Assembly (NCBI GenBank): GCA_963789495.1
Contig: CAWBLP010000032.1
Coordinates: 36,955-100,954, forward strand
From: CAWBLP01 sp963789495
GTDB lineage: Bacteria > Pseudomonadota > Alphaproteobacteria > Acetobacterales > Acetobacteraceae
Reading direction: 5' to 3'
DNA length: 64,000 nt
Shown: positions 44,259 to 53,587 of the stretch, one piece after another
Layout of the letters: the number at the start of each line of letters is the position of its first letter
Numbering within the stretch: the first letter of the stretch is position 1
Made by a program: the position numbers and the translations under genes
The notes under the pieces: model-generated
What the model was told of the DNA's origin: nothing
The model's database searches: none
Seen by the model: the letters and a program-made list of their open reading frames with translations, nothing else

Positions 44259-44987
44259 ATGCAATTATCCGGCTTCCGCGCGCTCAGCTTCGACTGCTAC
44301 GGCACCCTGATCGACTGGGAGAGCGGCATCTTCACCGCCTTGCAGCCGCTGCTGGCTCGGGTCGCCACCCCGCCCGCCCGGGATACCGTGCTGGAGCGTT
44401 TTGCCCATCACGAGCAGCGGCTGGAAACCGATTCTCCGGCCCTGCTGTATCGCGACCTGCTGGCGCAGGTGCATGCGGACCTGGCGCGGGACTGGGGCGT
44501 GGCGCCGGATGCCGAGGCGGACCGGCGGTTCGGTGCCTCGGTGGGTGACTGGCCGGCCTTCCCCGACACGGTGGGGGCGCTGCGCTACCTGCAGCAGCAC
44601 TTCAAGCTGGCCATCCTCTCCAATGTCGATCGCGACAGCTTCCGCGCCAGCAACCTCCGGCTCGGCGTCACCTTCGACCTGGTCTGCACCGCGCAGGATA
44701 TCGGCTCCTACAAGCCGGCACCGGCCAACTTCGCCTATCTGCTGGCGCGGCTGGCGGAGCAGGGTCTTGCCAAGGCTGACCTGCTGCACGTGGCGCAGAG
44801 CCTGTATCACGATCACGGCCCGGCCAACGCGATCGGGCTGGCCTCGGCGTGGATCGACCGGCGGCATGCCGCGGGTGGGCTGGGCGCCACCATCGCGCCG
44901 CCGGAGGGTGTGCGCTACGACGCGCGCTTCACCAGCCTGGAGGAACTCGCGGCCGCGCATCGGCGGGAGAGTGCGGCCTCCGCCTGA
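44259..44987 (+). CDS. HAD-superfamily hydrolase (haloacid dehalogenase type II-like)
   Basis: A 242-residue HAD enzyme. LSFDCYGTLIDWESGI holds the nucleophile Asp, LAILSNVDRDSF is motif II, and IGSYKPAPANF holds the motif III Lys; the acidic motif IV region (HDHGPANAIGLASAWIDR) follows. The layout resembles type II haloacid dehalogenases. The substrate may be a 2-haloacid or a phosphate ester. The frame is open upstream to 44049, but the N-terminus MQLSGFRALSFDCYG fits the family. It converges with the GST gene. Confidence 0.85.
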   Translation: MQLSGFRALSFDCYGTLIDWESGIFTALQPLLARVATPPARDTVLERFAHHEQRLETDSPALLYRDLLAQVHADLARDWGVAPDAEADRRFGASVGDWPAFPDTVGALRYLQQHFKLAILSNVDRDSFRASNLRLGVTFDLVCTAQDIGSYKPAPANFAYLLARLAEQGLAKADLLHVAQSLYHDHGPANAIGLASAWIDRRHAAGGLGATIAPPEGVRYDARFTSLEELAAAHRRESAASA

Positions 44988-45018
44988 CTCCGGCGCGTTT
45001 TGGCCGGACGGCGGGCGG

Positions 45019-45621
45019 TTACTCGCGCATCGCCCGGGCGCGGCGTGCCGCCGGGCGGTCCCAGCAGCGCTGCAGCCAGGCCTTCACCTGCGGCCAGCGC
45101 GTCAGGTCCATGACCAGCCCGCGATACAGTGCCGCGGCGACGTTGAGGTCCGCCACGCTGAACGCATCGCCGGCGAGCCAGGGCGCCTTGCCGAACGCGG
45201 TCTCCAGCACGTCCATGGCGGGAACGATCTCGGCCCAGGCGGCTTCGGCCACCGCCGGCTTGCGTTCCGCCTCCGGCAGCACCAGCGCGTGGTTGGCGTA
45301 GGTCACGATCTGCCGGTCGAGCCGATCCACCTCCCAGAAGCTCCACTGCCAGGCCAGCGCCTCGTTGCGTGCGTCGGTCGGATAGAGCGTGGCGTGCTTC
45401 TTCGCGAGATACAGGTTGATCGCCATCGATTCCGACAGCACGAGCCCGTCATCCTCGATGGTCGGCACTCTTGCGTTCGGGTTCAGCGCCAGAAACTCCG
45501 GCGTGCGCGTGCCGGGGGAGCGCGGGGCGAGATCGATGTGCTCGTAGGGAATGCCGAGTTCCTCGACCATCCAAAGCGTGCGGATGGCGCGGGAGCGGGC
45601 GGAGCCGTGGATGCGCAGCAT
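45019..45621 (-). CDS. Glutathione S-transferase family protein
   Basis: A 200-residue GST. The thioredoxin-like N-terminal domain begins LRIHGSARSRAIRTLWMVEELG, with Ser/Arg in the glutathione region and NARVPTIEDDGLVLSESMAI near residue 50-65. The C-terminal helical domain has PWLAGDAFSVADLNVAAAL, the standard N-capping motif. It conjugates or reduces with glutathione; the substrate is unknown. The start at 45621 is fixed by the first strand. It follows a small exported-protein gene on the same strand by 20 bases. Confidence 0.9.
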   Translation of the reverse strand: MLRIHGSARSRAIRTLWMVEELGIPYEHIDLAPRSPGTRTPEFLALNPNARVPTIEDDGLVLSESMAINLYLAKKHATLYPTDARNEALAWQWSFWEVDRLDRQIVTYANHALVLPEAERKPAVAEAAWAEIVPAMDVLETAFGKAPWLAGDAFSVADLNVAAALYRGLVMDLTRWPQVKAWLQRCWDRPAARRARAMRE

Positions 45622-45641
45622 GGTTGTCTTCCCGTTATGAG

Positions 45642-46223
45642 TCAGTGCGCCAGCTTCTCCATGGTGTCGAAGTCCATGGCGGCGAGGAAGCTGCGCAAGG
45701 TCGGTTCCGGCGTCTGCTTGTTGCCGTCCACTTTCACGATCACCGTCTCGCCGATCAGCGTCATGTAGCCGTTGTCGTTCGTCGTGTAGGCCATAGGCCG
45801 GCCGCTGACCATCACGGTCTTGATGCCGGAGGACGCGGCGAGCGGGCTGTTCACCAGCGCGGCCATGCCCTGCAGCATCGGGCTGTCGGTGGTGATCTGC
45901 ACCTCCACCTGCTCCTCGCCCTTGTGATAGACGCGGGTTGCCGAGGTGCCGCCGCCCAGCAGCGTGGCGCTGACGGCGCTGGTTTCCGGCGGGTCGCCCT
46001 GCCATCCCGGCGGCGGCAGCGGCAGCAGCGTCTTCAGCGAATCAGCCCGCCCCTGGCGCAGCAGGTTGGCCGCCGCATCCAGTGCCGCGATCGCGCCCTG
46101 GTGGTTGTGGTTCTGGTAGGCGGAGAGCGCCCGGTTGATCTGATCCGTGACATCGTCGGCGCGTGCCGTCGCAACGAACGCCACGCTCGCAAACCCCCAA
46201 AGCATCGCCTGGCGCAGTCGCAT
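45642..46223 (-). CDS. Exported protein of unknown function
   Basis: A 193-residue protein with a signal peptide (MRLRQAMLWGFASVAFVATARA). The mature part starts DDVTDQINRALSAYQNHNHQGAIAALDAAANLLRQ, resembling a TPR-like helix pair. Next come LPPPGWQGDPPETSAVS and a beta-rich part (YHKGEEQVEVQITTDSPML, YMTLIGETVIVKVDG). I recognise the pattern of a conserved periplasmic protein but no named function. GGAGGG is 6 bases ahead of the second ATG (46223), preferred over 46226. Confidence 0.7.
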   Translation of the reverse strand: MRLRQAMLWGFASVAFVATARADDVTDQINRALSAYQNHNHQGAIAALDAAANLLRQGRADSLKTLLPLPPPGWQGDPPETSAVSATLLGGGTSATRVYHKGEEQVEVQITTDSPMLQGMAALVNSPLAASSGIKTVMVSGRPMAYTTNDNGYMTLIGETVIVKVDGNKQTPEPTLRSFLAAMDFDTMEKLAH

Positions 46224-46259
46224 CATCGTCCCTCCGTGCCCGACAGATTACGGAGTGGA

Positions 46260-47612
46260 ATGAATAGACACAAGCGAGGACTTGAGATTTGCCGCGCCGG
46301 CCGATACCGCCCGGACCGCGCAGCGATGCGGCACGGCCGCAACGAACCCGTCGTCGACATGCCATCCGCCTTGTTGACCCGTGCCGGTTTCGGCAAGTTG
46401 CGCGCCGGTGGAGCCGCCCCGGGATGGGCGATGGAGGGCCCATGCAGGAACTCGGCGCCGGTGTTTCATGTCCACACGCTGGGTGCGCTGGCGAACCAGA
46501 TGATCCAGTACATGGTGGCGCTGAAGTTCGTCGACCTGATGCCGGAGTGCCGCATCTCCAACATCGACATGCCGCTGTGGGGTATCCGCCATCCACCGAT
46601 CGACGGGCCCGGACCGATGACGCTGGAACGCGACCAGCAGCATATCGACCTGCCGCGCCTTGCCGCCGCCATGCAGGCCGGGGAGATCTGCCGCATCGAC
46701 TGGCAGGGCTACGGCCAGCGGATGGAGAACTTCCTGCCGCGCGAGCGCTATCGTGCGGTGTTCGTGCCCCCTGCCGGCCCACCGCTGGGCTACGGGCCGG
46801 AGTTCCTGGTGTGCCATGTCCGGGTGGGCGAGAACCTGGACGGCTCCGGTCCGTTCTACCCGCTGACGCCGGTCGAGTTCTACGCGGACCTGATCGAGCG
46901 CACCGGGCTGCGGCCGGTGTTCATGGGCCAGACCGGCGCCAACCCCTACACGGACCGGCTGCGCGCCCGCTTCCCCAACGCCATCTTCCGCGCGGAACAG
47001 GATGTCCTGACCGACTTCGAAACTATTCGCCAGTCGAAGAACCTGGTGGTCGGGGTCAGCACCTTCACCTGGCTCGCCGCCTGGCTGTCGGACGCCGACA
47101 GCATCCACCTGCTGGTCAACGGGCTGTTCAACCCGATGCAGGTCCGCGTGGTGGACCTGCTGCCGTTCGGCGACAGCCGCTATCAGTTCTGGCTGTTCCC
47201 GGTGAACTTCGCCATGCCGCTGGCGGACTATGCCGACCTGCACCGCCGCCTGCAGCCATACTGGCGCTGGCTGCCGCACGCGCAGATCCAGCAACAGTTC
47301 GCCCAGGCGCCGCGCTTCGAGCGAACGCTGGAGATGATGCTGTCCGCGTTCGACGAGGCATTCTATGTCGCCGAGAACCGCGACGTCGCCCGGGTGCTGC
47401 GCGAGGGCTATGTCGCTTCCGGTCGCGACCACTACCAAGGTTGGGGGTTTCGCGAATGGCGCTACCCGTTCGCCCTCGACCGGCGTTGGTACGCCGCGCA
47501 ATACCCGCTGGCCGGGTTCGAGCTGTCGCAGGGCGACTATACCGACTTCACGCACCACTACGTCGCGGTCGGCCGCGACCGCGGCTATCGGCCGGTGCCG
47601 CCAGGCCGCTGA
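46260..47612 (+). CDS. Fucosyltransferase-like (GT11-type) glycosyltransferase
   Basis: A 450-residue protein whose middle resembles alpha-1,2-fucosyltransferase-type enzymes. HTLGALANQMIQYMVALKF parallels the GGLGNQLFQYA block, CHVRVGENLDGSG parallels HxRRGDY, and NLVVGVSTFTWLAAWLS parallels the SxFSWWAAWL block. The C-terminal 100 residues (YQGWGFREWRYPFALDRRWYAAQYP) form a domain often seen in cell-surface biosynthesis proteins. It probably adds a sugar to a surface glycan. The start is uncertain: 46260 has a GGAG site, but the conserved part begins near 46455. Confidence 0.7.
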   Translation: MNRHKRGLEICRAGRYRPDRAAMRHGRNEPVVDMPSALLTRAGFGKLRAGGAAPGWAMEGPCRNSAPVFHVHTLGALANQMIQYMVALKFVDLMPECRISNIDMPLWGIRHPPIDGPGPMTLERDQQHIDLPRLAAAMQAGEICRIDWQGYGQRMENFLPRERYRAVFVPPAGPPLGYGPEFLVCHVRVGENLDGSGPFYPLTPVEFYADLIERTGLRPVFMGQTGANPYTDRLRARFPNAIFRAEQDVLTDFETIRQSKNLVVGVSTFTWLAAWLSDADSIHLLVNGLFNPMQVRVVDLLPFGDSRYQFWLFPVNFAMPLADYADLHRRLQPYWRWLPHAQIQQQFAQAPRFERTLEMMLSAFDEAFYVAENRDVARVLREGYVASGRDHYQGWGFREWRYPFALDRRWYAAQYPLAGFELSQGDYTDFTHHYVAVGRDRGYRPVPPGR

Positions 47613-47621
47613 CGGCGCCGC

Positions 47622-48121
47622 TCACAGCCACACCATGATGGCCGCCACCAGCGAGACCGCGCTCACCCCGAAGCTTGGCGCCATCCCCACTGCACGCAGC
47701 ACCGGGTGCCACAAGTAGCCGGCCCAGAACACCAGCCGCGCCACCGCGAACACCAGGCCGAGCGCCATCACCCGGCCGATCTGCTCGGGCGGCACCCGGG
47801 TGGCGAGCGCCGCCAGCGCCGGGCCCAGAATCGCCAGTTGCTCCACCGTGTTGCTGATGACGCGCTGGTTGACCTGCAGGAAGTGGTTGTCCTGGCCGGC
47901 GGTCGGATCGATCGAGCCGGTGATCGCGCGGCCGGCCATCTGCGCTACCACCATCGCCGCCAGCACCACCCCGGCCGGGAGCAGCGCGGCGCTGGCCAGG
48001 CCGATGCGGTCGCCAGGCGTGGCGGCGATCGTCGGCGCGAGCAGGGCCGAAAACCCCTGCCAGAGCGCCAGCGCGGCCAGGACCCCCAGAACCGACAGCA
48101 GGGCCGAGGCAGCGCGTGGGT

Positions 48122-48125
<4 letters not shown>
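47622..48125 (-). CDS. MAPEG-family membrane protein
   Basis: A 167-residue membrane protein of the MAPEG family with four hydrophobic segments. The block DNHFLQVNQRVISNTVEQLAI is characteristic (Arg and Asn contact glutathione in eukaryotic members), as is the final segment. Function in bacteria is unclear. Its ATG overlaps the accA stop as ATGA, so it is co-translated with accA. Confidence 0.85.
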
Positions 48126-49078
<953 letters not shown>

Positions 49079-49485
49079 GGGGCGGGGGCTTAGCGGCAAA
49101 TCGTCGCGGCGGGAAGCCGGGAGGCCGATGCGGGGTGTGGGCAGGCGCGTTGGGTGGCAGGGGGGAGGGAGCCGCCGCCCGGCCTGGTGCGCATCGCGGG
49201 GACGATCAAGCTTGCAACACGGAGGACGAACGAGGACGCCGAGGGCCGCGGAGTTGGTGGGCACGCCATGGCCGTCGTGCCGTCACCGTTTCCGCCGCGC
49301 TGGTTCGTGCGCCGTGTTGAAAACTTCGGCGTCGCTACGGTTCACGCCGGATCCGCGGCTTGCCGATCCTGGCTGCCGGCCGTCTGCGCCCGGCCGCCTT
49401 CGACGTATTGTCTGGGTGCGGTCAGGCTTTCGTGGCTGGCGTTGGCGGCGACGGGGGACGTGTCACGGTGCAAGGGGTGCTGGCG

Positions 49486-50115
49486 TCACACGGCGGAGAC
49501 CAGGCTGGCGGCGGCGCGGGCGGCGACCTCGCTCAGCATGCGGTCCAGCGCCGGGTCCGGCAGGCGGACCGCTGCATGCGAGGTGGCGGGTGCGCCAGAG
49601 GGAGCCGCGGCGGCCGCTGCGGCGGCGCTGTCACGGTGCGTGGGGTGATTGCGCACCGGCGGCGCCGAACGGGCTGGTACCGGCGGCGGTGCGGCTGGCG
49701 GGCGCTGCGGGCGCGGCGCCGGCATGGCAGGCGGCTGCGCGATCGGGCGCACGCTGGCGCGGGCCTGCAGGCGGGACAGATCCCGCATCGCGGCGTCCAT
49801 CAGCCGCGACAGCGCGATGGCGCGGCCCTGGTAGCGAAGCTGCCAGGTGGCCGGCAGGTTGGGCTGCGCGGCGCCGCGGAACGCCGCCATGACGGCGTGG
49901 TGGGCCGCGACGTAGCGGGCGGCGAGCATCGCCTCCATCGGGCCGCGCGGGGCGAGGGCGGTGATCGCGATCAATGCGGCCTGGCGGTCGGTGGCCCTTT
50001 CGTCCTCGGAGGCGTCGGGGTGGTGAGGGAGTGTATCGAGCGTGGCGCGGAGCAGGGCGGCAAGGGTGGTCGGGTCGAGGGCGGCGGCGAGCGGGGTGGC
50101 TTGGGTGTGGGTCAT
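49486..50115 (-). CDS. Unknown protein with LexA-box promoter, paralog B
   Basis: A 209-residue paralog of the protein at 43404-44036: the same helical N-terminal part (LDPTTLAALLRATLDTLPHH, RQAALIAITALAPRGPMEAM), Pro-rich linker, poly-Ala run and C-terminal helix (LDRMLSEVAARAA). Differences are spread evenly, so both copies appear to be maintained as protein genes. The start at 50115 (MTHTQ) matches copy A; the frame continues to 50166 across the promoter. Function unknown; LexA control inferred from the promoter. Confidence 0.8.
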   Translation of the reverse strand: MTHTQATPLAAALDPTTLAALLRATLDTLPHHPDASEDERATDRQAALIAITALAPRGPMEAMLAARYVAAHHAVMAAFRGAAQPNLPATWQLRYQGRAIALSRLMDAAMRDLSRLQARASVRPIAQPPAMPAPRPQRPPAAPPPVPARSAPPVRNHPTHRDSAAAAAAAAPSGAPATSHAAVRLPDPALDRMLSEVAARAAASLVSAV

Positions 50116-50149
50116 GGGTAGGGTGTTCCTTGTGAGGGTAGGGGTATCG

Positions 50150-50164
50150 GAACATATCAGGAAC
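50150..50164 (-). promoter_or_regulatory. LexA-type box (GTTC-N7-GTTC), copy B
   Basis: On the minus strand GTTC-CTGATAT-GTTC, an exact consensus match overlapping the -10 hexamer, at the same position relative to the gene as in copy A. Confidence 0.75.
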
Positions 50165-50179
50165 ATGCCGCACAGACAA
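50151..50179 (-). promoter_or_regulatory. Sigma70-like promoter of LexA-box gene B
   Basis: TTGTCT (50179-50174), 17-base spacer, TATGTT (50156-50151), identical in hexamers and spacing to copy A. Confidence 0.7.
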
Positions 50180-50236
50180 GGAATTTGTGCCTAGGGCGGT
50201 CGGGTGTGGACGCGGTCGCACGGCTGTCCCGGTCGC

Positions 50237-50340
50237 ATTCCAGCCGTCCTGGCCGGGCCTGACCTCTGGTTGTGTCCGGACTTGGCCCTCCGTCCTGGCC
50301 GGCCTGACCCTCCGTCCTGGCCGGGCGTGACCCGGCCATC
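50237..50340. repeat. CCGTCCTGGCCGG tandem-like repeats ending in a REP-like hairpin
   Basis: CCGTCCTGGCCGG recurs three times, each followed by a TGACC variant. The last copy forms the hairpin TGGCCGGG-CGTGA-CCCGGCCA at 50318-50338, the same element as at 20097-20117. Confidence 0.7.
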
Positions 50341-50500
50341 TACACCGGAACGATCGGGTCGTGCAGCAGCCTCTGCCGGCACGTCTGCTGGGGGTCAAAC
50401 TCGGCCAGGACGCGGGACGTGTCAGGCAGATCCGCGCCATCTTGCGCCGACCACCCCGTGGGGTGCGGCAACGCCAGCGGAGCGGGCGCGTTTGCGCCGA

Positions 50501-50968
50501 ATGGATGTCCACGACCTGGTGTCCCACCTGTATCAGGTGGTCCTGCCGCATCTGCGCGACCTGGCGATCGCCTACGCACTCGCGTTCCTGATTGGTTGGA
50601 ACCGCGAGCGTGAGGACGACAGTGCCGGTCTGCGCACCTTTCCCCTGGTGGCTATCGCCGCCTGTGGGTTCATCCAGGCCACCGAGACGCTGCTGCGCAA
50701 CCAGCCGGACGGCATGGCGCGGGTGGTTGAGGGGGTTATCACCGGGATCGGCTTCATCGGCGGCGGCGCCATCCTGAAGGGCGGCGGCGAGGTGCACGGC
50801 ACGGCCACCGCCGCCTCGCTATGGGCGACGGGAGGAATTGGCGTCGCGGTGGGGCTGGGGAATTACGACGTTGCCCTGGTGATCTGCTTCTTCACCGCGA
50901 TCACGCTGTACGTGATGAGCCGGCTGAAGCCGAAGGCGTTGCGCCCGGAGTCCCGGTCCGGGTCATGA
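50501..50968 (+). CDS. MgtC/SapB family membrane protein
   Basis: A 155-residue inner-membrane protein of the MgtC/SapB family. LAIAYALAFLIGWNRERED holds the conserved Arg/Glu block. GLRTFPLVAIAACGF, VEGVITGIGFIGGGAILKGGGEVHGTATAASLWATGGIGVAVGLG and a final membrane segment follow. The C-terminal soluble domain of virulence MgtC is absent, as in SapB/YhiD-like forms. Such proteins affect Mg2+ or phosphate homeostasis. The start at 50501 is where homology-like sequence begins; the frame extends to 50204 through repeats. Confidence 0.85.
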   Translation: MDVHDLVSHLYQVVLPHLRDLAIAYALAFLIGWNREREDDSAGLRTFPLVAIAACGFIQATETLLRNQPDGMARVVEGVITGIGFIGGGAILKGGGEVHGTATAASLWATGGIGVAVGLGNYDVALVICFFTAITLYVMSRLKPKALRPESRSGS

Positions 50969-51214
50969 GGCTGGCGGGCGGAATCGCGCTGGCGATCGTG
51001 CGGTAGAACCGAGCGATATGAGCGGTGGACAGGTAACTGCTCAACCCGGCTGCAGCACCGATGCGCCGCGAGTACGCCGCGAATGGCGTGAAATGCGTCA
51101 GCTCCGTTGCGTGCGGCGGTACCGACGACGGAGCGGACATTGGCGGACAACGCGGCGCCCCACCGTGATCGGAAGCCGCCGGTGACCTTCCGGTAGGGTG
51201 CGGTTGGCCGCAGT

Positions 51215-51255
51215 GCCTGCCTTCCACCGATGCTGCGCATCGGTGGAAGGCAGGC
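51215..51255. repeat. Perfect 18-bp inverted repeat with 5-base loop
   Basis: GCCTGCCTTCCACCGATG and its complement flank CTGCG. It lies just ahead of a phospholipase-like remnant. It could be a terminator or a scar of inverted duplication; no T-run follows. 50969-51214 contains no gene. Confidence 0.8.
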
Positions 51256-51678
51256 TCCGCCCAGTTCCAATGGGTGCCGTCGCTCGTCGTCGTCGAACCG
51301 GCCATGCACCACCAGCCCAAAGACGACGATCATCCCAACGCCACGATGTTCCGGGGCCAGACGTTCCTGCCGCGTGTCTATTCCGCAGTGACCGTGAACC
51401 CGGCGGTGCGGGCGAACACGATGTTCATCATCATCTATGACGAGCGGGGCGGATTCCAGGACCGCATCAGTCCGCCGATTGCTTACGTCTTCGAGGCGCC
51501 GCGCCCGTCGCCGCCGATCCGGGAACCCTCGCCAGCGCAATCAACGACGGCGGGTCCACAACGCCCCCATCCGGAGACGCAGGTGATCCGGCGAGATCAG
51601 CTTGTCGCGCAGAGACACAGTGTCATCGACGAAGGCGCCTGGCAGGACAGTCCACCTGCGGATCGTAACCGTGGATGA
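51256..51678 (+). pseudogene. Phospholipase C / phosphoesterase-like remnant
   Basis: A stretch of about 95 codons resembles the interior of bacterial phospholipase-C-type phosphoesterases: DDDHPNATMFRGQTFLPRVYSAV and NTMFIIIYDERGGFQDRISPP. The typical form is VLVINYDEWGGFFDHV, so some residues are changed. The N-terminal catalytic part and the C-terminus are missing, and the rest of the frame to 51678 is unrelated. This is a decayed fragment. Confidence 0.7.
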
Positions 51679-51909
51679 GGAGCGACGGCGACTTGACTGC
51701 AGAGGGTGGCCTCATAACACACTCCAATAGCTCAGCGCCGGACCGCCCCAATTCGGGGCGTAGCCGCTCCGGCCGCTTCTCTCTGGACCTGGCTATCGAG
51801 GCATAGAAACATTGCGGGCTCATCGGTAGTGTCTCAGTTTGAACGGCCCTGAATATCCTCCTAGCCGGTTCCGCTCGCAAGCCGTTCGGCCCGTTGCTAC
51901 ATTCACGGC

Positions 51910-52159
51910 ATGACAAAACATCCCAAACGCCCCAGAGACCCAAACCAGCTTGCCAAACTCATTGTCGACCTGGCGAGCGGGGCGGCGACGGAGGAAAAGC
52001 CGTCCCAGCTTTCGCCGGCCCAGGAGTTCGCGCGATCTGGCGGATTGAAGGGCGGTGCGGCACGTCGAGATGCTCTGAACTCCAGAGCAGCGGAAAGAGA
52101 TCGCTCAAAAGGCGGCGGCAAAGCGGTGGGGCAGCCGGCCAAAGTCGTCTCGTCACTGA
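51910..52159 (+). pseudogene. Small basic conserved protein, frameshifted
   Basis: The protein starts MTKHPKRPRDPNQLAKLIVDLASG, a common short family in alphaproteobacteria, with RSGGLKGGAARRDAL. After that the frame changes. Dropping one A of the AA at 52078-52079 restores TPEQRKEIAQKAAAKRWG, the normal family ending, and a stop at 52157-52159 (82 residues). As given, translation runs on to 52248. Function unknown; the Lys/Arg-rich tail suggests nucleic-acid binding. Confidence 0.8.
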
Positions 52160-52295
52160 ACAGGCGGAGATGCCTCTGCTGGAGGCGTCAGGATAATCCA
52201 TGGGGCTGTAACCTCAGTTTCTCCCGCCGTATGGTATATTTTAGTTAGTATTTTTCCTGGACGTAATTGGGGGGAGTTGATGCTGACGGGGAATT

Positions 52296-52598
52296 TTACA
52301 TCCCACTTTGTCCACTTGCCCCCAGGGTACCAGGGGGACGGGGAGGATGCGGAACATCAGATACTTGAGGAAGCTCAATCCTTGCTGTGGCCTGATCGGG
52401 CAATGTTATCTCGACTGCCGTAGGAATGGCTTTTGTTTCAAGGTCGCTTTCGAGAAAAAAGAAGAATACTAATCGCCCTATAGGAAAGGGGTCGATCGGT
52501 ATCGCAAGATGGTGAGTGTACACCCCGATAAAAATCAATTTTTGGCTGATCTCAACCCGGACATCATCGCAAACGAGGACCGAACCCTGCACCGGCAT
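52296..52598 (-). CDS. DUF6941-like protein
   Basis: A 100-residue protein resembling DUF6941: VLVCDDVRVEISQKLIFIGVYTHHLAIP near the start, then RLVFFFFLESDLETKAIP and VEITLPDQATARIEL. The C-terminus is Pro/Gly-rich and may be shortened. Function unknown. It starts 2 bases after the stop of the HTH gene, so it is the third gene of a compact operon. Confidence 0.65.
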   Translation of the reverse strand: MPVQGSVLVCDDVRVEISQKLIFIGVYTHHLAIPIDPFPIGRLVFFFFLESDLETKAIPTAVEITLPDQATARIELPQVSDVPHPPRPPGTLGASGQSGM

Positions 52599-52600
52599 TT

Positions 52601-53011
52601 TTAGGCAGCCATCAGAATTATGCCTGTGTTGGTAGGCATTGTCCGAGGGGTTAAATTACCAGCCATATCTCTGGCGGCGATAGCGGTAGGGTCGTTAGCG
52701 TCTCCTGACGGAACGGAATGCTCCTGACGTATCGTGCCCACCTCACATGCATCGGCAATCTGCACATTGATGGTGCAGCCCAGCGCCCAGGCCATATCGG
52801 CAATCGTATCCAATTGCATGTTGACGCGACCTGTCAGGCGCCGATGAACAGCACTGCGATTGACGCCGAGCACCTTAGCGACGCTGCTTTGAGTTGCTTT
52901 CTTCTCATGGAACCTCCGATCGTAAGCCTCTCGCAACTGACGCTCCACCTGAGAGATCAATCGAAGAAAGACGATGCGGCGTTCGCTGGTCTTAGTTTGG
53001 AAAGAGATCAC
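52601..53011 (-). CDS. XRE-type helix-turn-helix protein
   Basis: A 136-residue protein. Residues about 27-75 form a Cro/C1-like HTH: TQSSVAKVLGVNRSAVHRRLTGRVNMQLDTIADMAWALGC. The N-terminal LRLISQVERQLREAYDRRF is helical. A GTG at 53011 with GGGAG upstream is the likely start and overlaps the preceding gene by 20 bases; the frame is open to 53059. It could regulate its own operon or act as an antitoxin-like partner; this is inference from the gene order. Confidence 0.75.
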   Translation of the reverse strand: MISFQTKTSERRIVFLRLISQVERQLREAYDRRFHEKKATQSSVAKVLGVNRSAVHRRLTGRVNMQLDTIADMAWALGCTINVQIADACEVGTIRQEHSVPSGDANDPTAIAARDMAGNLTPRTMPTNTGIILMAA

Positions 53012-53468
53012 GGAAGTCTCCCTTCTGGATTGTCCACGCCAGACCATGCTGGGTCGCAAAACGCAACACTTCGTCGCGTTTCACGTCATTGAGTTTTTTG
53101 TCGTCCTTTGTGTCTTTTTCAAGAGCGCCACAAACAGCAATAAAGGCGTGCCGACTGGGGCACCAACCATAGACGCGCAGGCCGGGTGGATACATGTGCC
53201 AGATGCCCTTTTTGGTAGGCATCATCCTCTTGAGATCTCCGTGGCGCAGTTTTTGGCTACACCGAAAATCGCAGAACGTCTCCTCGAGATGCTCAAAGAG
53301 CGATCTGCCGCCGATGTTGGTCATATGAAGGGCCATTGTATTGTCCGCCCAAGCCAGCAAATCCTCCGTCACCCAAAGCGGCCGAATAGGTTTCCGGTTC
53401 TCCCACTCAGGAGGCCCGAATTCACCCAAAACGCCACCGCGCCGGATAACGTCGCTCAGTGTTGCCAT
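52992..53468 (-). CDS. Unknown protein, possible RelE/HigB-like partner of the HTH gene
   Basis: A 158-residue protein that I do not recognise with certainty. Notable blocks are PPEWENRKPIRPLWVTEDLLAW, KKGIWHMYPPGLRVYGWCPS and HAFIAVCGALEKDTKDDKKLND. The middle block plus a C-terminal helix is faintly like RelE/HigB nucleases (a strand pair followed by a basic helix), but catalytic residues are not clear. ATG 53468 is chosen over a TTG at 53477. It is first in a three-gene operon with the HTH and DUF6941-like genes. Confidence 0.6.
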   Translation of the reverse strand: MATLSDVIRRGGVLGEFGPPEWENRKPIRPLWVTEDLLAWADNTMALHMTNIGGRSLFEHLEETFCDFRCSQKLRHGDLKRMMPTKKGIWHMYPPGLRVYGWCPSRHAFIAVCGALEKDTKDDKKLNDVKRDEVLRFATQHGLAWTIQKGDFRDLFPN

Positions 53469-53587
53469 ATAAGTCAACAGCGCTTATAAGGGAAGAGGTG
53501 AATGAGTGCTTGATTCGCATGACAGCCTATCAGGGATAGCCGCCAAATGATAATGGTTCCTTAACCATTCATCTTGTTCTGAACTTT

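Larger units (their letters stand above)
49462..50195 (-). repeat. Inverted duplication, copy B
   Basis: Reverse-complement counterpart of 43326-44060, covering the whole paralog gene, its promoter and 3' flank. The two copies face each other about 5.4 kb apart with core genes between. Confidence 0.85.
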
